Source: Enorma burkinafasonensis (lineage in GTDB: Bacteria; Actinomycetota; Coriobacteriia; Coriobacteriales; Coriobacteriaceae). From it: a DNA stretch of 36,502 nt. Positions 34,701 to 36,502 of this stretch are shown here, piece after piece. Where the stretch lies: positions 1 through 36,502 of the forward strand of contig NZ_LR597515.1 of NCBI RefSeq assembly GCF_902150035.1, in the 5' to 3' direction. The translations under genes were made by a program, and so were the position numbers. Each line of letters starts with the position of its first letter. Positions within the stretch are counted from its first letter, which is position 1. Below the pieces are notes generated by a model, which did not search any database, was not told the origin of the DNA, and was given only the letters and a program-made list of their open reading frames with translations.

Positions 34701-34834
34701 TCGAGCACGAGGACGAGGTCAAGCCCGACAAGGCCAAGGAGGCCGAGGAGGCGCGCGAGCTCAAGGAAGCCGACAGCTTCGTCGAGAGCCAGGACGAGTC
34801 CCTGAGCAAGCTCAAGGGCGAGGACAAGGAGTAG
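31754..34834 (+). CDS. Tandem dCache-sensor / MscS mechanosensitive channel fusion protein
   Basis: This 1026-aa protein combines extracellular sensing with an ion channel. Helix 1 (about 8-30) leads to a first dCache-like domain (31-280: NIMIVKADGTIVARA, then GQGGYVFALSAQTYVIEYHPDGE). Helix 2 (281-306) and helix 3 (334-358) bracket a basic loop, then a second dCache-like domain (359-612: NVYRFDLNGDMVASN, then GAGGFAFAIDKDDETFAYYPDE). Helices follow near 612-634, 690-711, 735-757 and 778-801. The MscS pore helix (802-837, LLASAGLLTLAISFGAKDLV) and beta domain (FRVGDTISVGANTGTVMEIG, VLRNSAISNVINRT) complete it, with a Lys/Glu tail. The ATG at 31754 is 8 nt after AGGAGG. Ligand gating is inference; neighbouring lipoprotein may take part. 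Confidence 0.9.
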   Translation: MSRRLKRKIALLIAVVAVSMAVMGVLLSQMQERLSIASYDTEMAQESEQLVQLLEDADEETAQNKETFDAVYQSKAQSVSFMAANNVGFEATDAKMAEYQQLLDVDNIMIVKADGTIVARAADTRANFSYARFNYLRECLSTGEPSRAVEIELPDEDWLMRYYAAKIDDETMVVIEQSPAELRELIETTGSTESVLRNISVGQGGYVFALSAQTYVIEYHPDGELVGDDALDLGIDVNDLEDGTTCWMELDGQSLYCRVALIGDTYYICAVPASDMAASRNVTVAVIMFVFFVVMATVALYGIFVMREEERDGDVKSHFVKLGALRYNRTIGRRALVLALVGVIAIVGVSFYMQTLFALSSQSVANKERAATIAETIDRTNQRADDLTEQYNERYLSKARVAAYILERNPELLTKEKMQELADALQIVNVYRFDLNGDMVASNAPYEHFSISDDPEDQSYEFHQLLQGVDEFIQEPMHDDTTGALRQYIGIATYDDAGYVDGFVQIGIRSSRLENLLATVQIDTVLDGVQAGAGGFAFAIDKDDETFAYYPDEMVQGKAATDMGLTEKQIRGGYDDYLTIDGETYFASSVETDDYYVYVAGPEGELMSQRVPLTVTTAGIAIACMVLVYALIALEPAEGTVASRIVSADRGDGRVFDVVTPSGRKAKTESAASRWLNRSLDWESMTPEQKLGYVLRIFLGIGVLAVFVAVLFRDRIFGSDSVFGYILGGGWEQGLNIFAITASIMTACVIFTVSWVLQKILHLLSGVLSTRGETVCRLLVSLVKYGAILGTLYWCLATVGVDTATLLASAGLLTLAISFGAKDLVTDLLCGLFIIFEGEFRVGDTISVGANTGTVMEIGIRTTKINDGSGNVIVLRNSAISNVINRTKLDSFANVDVNITVGEDLPYIENMLKRELPIIAERQPMVLDGPFYRGVVNLTESTMTLRIVARCSEKNRAALERNLKREMRLLLTRHNIAPYQLQFEHEDEVKPDKAKEAEEARELKEADSFVESQDESLSKLKGEDKE

Positions 34835-34876
34835 CCTCCCGAACCCGCGCCCCCCGCTGCGCGCCTTACACGCACG

Positions 34877-34924
34877 ACGCCCCGTCTCAGCCGCATAGCG
34901 GATCTGAGACGGGGCGTTTTCGTT
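34877..34924 (+). terminator. Strong terminator of the SBP-MscS operon
   Basis: ACGCCCCGTCTCA (34877-34889) pairs perfectly with TGAGACGGGGCGT (34905-34917) over a 15-nt loop, a 13-bp stem followed by TTTTCGTTTCTTTT. It is 42 nt after the channel stop. Confidence 0.92.
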
Positions 34925-35039
34925 TCTTTTGCGGGAAGCAGCGAGACCGGATGACGCGACGATGCGACGCAACCGGCGGTCCCGCAGCGGCACGCCGCGC
35001 GGCACGGCACTCGTTTTTTTCTCACCAAACGGCCCAATC

Positions 35040-35223
35040 TGGCCGTCCAGTTCAGATATGTACGATTGCTCCCCCGATAAAGCTGGGCTACTGCAGCTGC
35101 AGACTCGCGAATCCTGCGCTTTTGTTATGACGCACGGTTGACCGGCGCTATGATTCGAGCAAGATGGCGTGGCCGGCACCCTTCAACAGCCGTCCAATCG
35201 TACATATCTGAACTGGACGGCCA
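35040..35223. repeat. 184-bp element bounded by 29-bp perfect inverted repeats (MITE-like)
   Basis: The 29 bases at 35040-35068 (starting TGGCCGTCCAGTTCAG, ending ATGTACGATTG) are repeated in exact inverse at 35195-35223. The element therefore runs TG...CA, like many transposon ends. The 126-bp interior carries no transposase and no convincing ORF; it contains a 12-bp palindrome CTGCAGCTGCAG (35091-35102) and a TATGAT. I find no obvious target duplication in the flanks. It could be a miniature transposable element, or a long regulatory hairpin between the operon and the LysR gene. Confidence 0.6.
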
Positions 35224-35324
35224 AAAATGAGATGTTGGAAAGGATTTCTACGCGCGGCATAGGACCCCGAGCGCACCTCTCTCATCTCAGTGCCCCGTAG
35301 ACTCCTTGGAAATCCAAGGGGCGA
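35224..35324 (-). other. Downstream region of the LysR gene with a weak terminator hairpin
   Basis: CCTTGG (35304-35309) and CCAAGG (35314-35319) form a 6-bp stem with a 4-nt loop beginning 6 nt after the LysR stop; GCCCC (35292-35296) can alternatively pair with GGGGC (35318-35322). No U-tract follows. Together with the 184-bp element and operon terminator, the 490-bp gap from 34835 to 35324 shows no gene. Confidence 0.35.
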
Positions 35325-36239
35325 TTAGGACCCGATAACTCCCATGAGCTGGGAGAACTCCTTGAGCATGAAGCGCTCGAAGATGCGGTAGCACTCGGTC
35401 TTCTGGTTCTTGATGGTGATGGCGCACACCGGGATCGCCAGGTTGTCGGGCGCCTTGAAGCGCACCATCCCCCACTCGGGAGAGGTCGAGAACGCCTCGA
35501 TGCCGACGCCCATCGCGAAGCCGTTCTCGCGGTTGAGCAGGCGCTCGAACTCCTCGCCGTTCTGGACGGGAATGATCGGCGACTTCATGCCGTGCTTGCG
35601 GTAGATGTTGACGATGGTCTCGTTGAAGTCGTCGAGCCCGATGATGTAGCCCGTCGGGTACGGCTCGAGGTCCGCGAGCGTGACGCCGCCCTTGGCGTAG
35701 AGCGGATGCGCCTTGGGCAGGAAGACCCCGGCCGGAAGCGTGCCCACCGGCAGGCAGTCGCATGCCGGGTTGTCGTAGGCGCCCACCGTGAGCAGCACGT
35801 CGAGGCTCCCGTCATAGAGCTGGCCGAGCGCCTGGTGCCCCGAGCAGAGGCCCAGGCTCACCTTCATGTTGAGCTGGCGCCCCAGGAATCGCTCGAGGCC
35901 GGTGCAGACGGCCTGCCAGTTGTTGAAATGCGGGACCGTGAGCAGGACCCGCAGGCCCTCGTGGCCCTCGGGCGAGCCCGCGCGATGGCCCTCGGCGTAG
36001 CGCTCGATCCGATCGATCCCCTCGAGGGTGTTCTGGACGAGCGGCTGCAGGCCCGAGCAGAAGGACGTGGGCGTGGCGCCCTTGCTGTCGCGGATGAACA
36101 GGGTGTCCCCGAGCTCGGACTCGAGCTCGCCGAGCGCCTTTGAGACGGCCTGGACGGACACGTGCTCCGATCGCGCGGCACCCGAGAAGCTCCCGGATCG
36201 CAGCACGGCACGTACGTATCGAAGTTGTTGGATGTTCAC
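35325..36239 (-). CDS. LysR-type transcriptional regulator
   Basis: The protein (304 aa) has the LysR winged helix-turn-helix at residues 1-60 (MNIQQLRYVRAVLRSGSFSGAARSE in two parts, then VSVQAVSKALGELESELGDTLFIR). Two substrate-binding subdomains follow (about 92-300), with LRVLLTVPHFNNWQ and GSLDVLLTVGAYDN. Such regulators bind an effector and often control the divergently transcribed neighbour plus their own gene. The start is GTG at 36239, with AGGTGG 6 nt upstream. A rightward gene begins at 36494, so the divergent layout fits. Effector and targets cannot be named. Confidence 0.9.
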   Translation of the reverse strand: MNIQQLRYVRAVLRSGSFSGAARSEHVSVQAVSKALGELESELGDTLFIRDSKGATPTSFCSGLQPLVQNTLEGIDRIERYAEGHRAGSPEGHEGLRVLLTVPHFNNWQAVCTGLERFLGRQLNMKVSLGLCSGHQALGQLYDGSLDVLLTVGAYDNPACDCLPVGTLPAGVFLPKAHPLYAKGGVTLADLEPYPTGYIIGLDDFNETIVNIYRKHGMKSPIIPVQNGEEFERLLNRENGFAMGVGIEAFSTSPEWGMVRFKAPDNLAIPVCAITIKNQKTECYRIFERFMLKEFSQLMGVIGS

Positions 36240-36276
36240 CCGGTACCACCTAGCGGATACGCCTGAATCAAAACGG

Positions 36277-36350
36277 GCGAATCACTCAGAGATTCGCTTC
36301 CCTGAGATTCATTATACAAATGAGCGCTATCGGGTCCCGTCGATGACGGG
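36277..36350 (-). promoter_or_regulatory. LysR gene promoter with symmetric site on the -10 element
   Basis: A perfect TATAAT (36316-36311, minus strand) lies inside TCATT-ATACA-AATGA (36309-36323), an inverted repeat of the T-N11-A kind bound by LysR proteins, so autorepression is plausible. Flanking stems are GCGAATC/GATTCGC (36277-36283, 36291-36297) in the leader and CCCGTC/GACGGG (36336-36341, 36345-36350) over the -35 region, which itself is weak. Confidence 0.55.
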
Positions 36351-36403
36351 CCGTCAACTCCGCTTTGAATCATTCCCTTGATTATCAACTTTATCCGAAC
36401 ACC

Positions 36404-36441
36404 TCCCACATTCATCCGCACATGTGCGGATGAATGTGGGA
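36404..36441. repeat. 38-bp perfect palindrome in the divergent LysR intergenic region
   Basis: The left half (TCCCACATTCATCCGCACA, 36404-36422) is repeated in exact inverse with no spacer at 36423-36441, centred on ACATGT. It lies about 52 bp before the rightward start at 36494. There is no U-tract after it, so it looks more like an operator or cruciform than a terminator. Confidence 0.75.
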
Positions 36442-36493
36442 ACCCGATACCCTGAGGGCCGGATCGGCCGGCCCCGGGAGATCGGAGGACGGC

Positions 36494-36502
36494 ATGTCCG
36501 GA
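36494..36502 (+). CDS. Start of an unidentified rightward gene (partial, 3' end outside window)
   Basis: ATG TCC GGA at the window edge follows CGGAGGA with 4-5 nt spacing, a strong ribosome-binding site. Only Met-Ser-Gly is visible, so nothing can be said about the product. It is divergent from the LysR gene and preceded by the 38-bp palindrome, which makes it the likely target of that regulator. Confidence 0.5.

Noticed and set aside
31757-35179. Long leftward open frame opposite the sensor-channel gene
   Set aside because: Antisense shadow of a gene with clear Cache and MscS motifs; it would also run through the operon terminator.
35069-35194. Transposase or other gene inside the 184-bp inverted-repeat element
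   Set aside because: The interior is only 126 bp with no plausible start, ribosome site or conserved sequence.

Overview
This is a 36.5 kb stretch of a high-GC, low-UGA-bias bacterial chromosome. Strong Shine-Dalgarno sites, ATGA start/stop overlaps, a rimP-nusA-infB operon, a Tritrichomonas-type IMP dehydrogenase and a family of AbiEi/DUF559-like orphan proteins together suggest an actinobacterium of class Coriobacteriia, most likely Collinsella or a close relative. This assignment is inferred from gene content and style; no rRNA is present.

Positions 1-10,600 hold the tail of a rightward gene followed by one long leftward operon that reads rimP-nusA-infB-rbfA-nrnA-truB-ribF-dnaG. It covers ribosome maturation, transcription and translation factors, tRNA pseudouridylation, flavin cofactor synthesis and DNA primase. 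Several junctions overlap by 4-8 nt. An intrinsic terminator sits immediately in front of the first gene, so every operon transcript must read through it. NusA ends in a Cys3His zinc-like tail.

Positions 10,600-19,285 carry leftward genes: leuS, a zinc-ribbon/YARHG membrane protein, an amidase lipoprotein, an LPXTG-anchored surface protein and guaB. A 619-bp divergent intergenic region follows, containing an AT-rich patch with repeats spaced about 40 bp apart.

Positions 19,286-24,800 contain a rightward orphan gene with a PD-(D/E)XK-like domain, then leftward mntP, a Cys/Met-metabolism-family protein that appears to lack its PLP lysine, thrS without a TGS domain, and a small zinc-ribbon membrane protein.

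Positions 24,900-30,700 are metabolic: a GH13 alpha-glucosidase, a PHP-type histidinol phosphatase (rightward), folC, 5-formyltetrahydrofolate cyclo-ligase and an AqpZ-type aquaporin.

Positions 30,780-34,930 form the most unusual unit: a two-gene rightward operon encoding a Tat-type solute-binding lipoprotein with no transporter permease, followed by a 1026-residue protein that joins two dCache-like extracellular sensor modules to an MscS channel. It ends at a strong terminator. After it come a 184-bp element with 29-bp perfect inverted ends, a LysR-type regulator transcribed leftward, and a 38-bp perfect palindrome in front of a rightward gene cut by the window edge.
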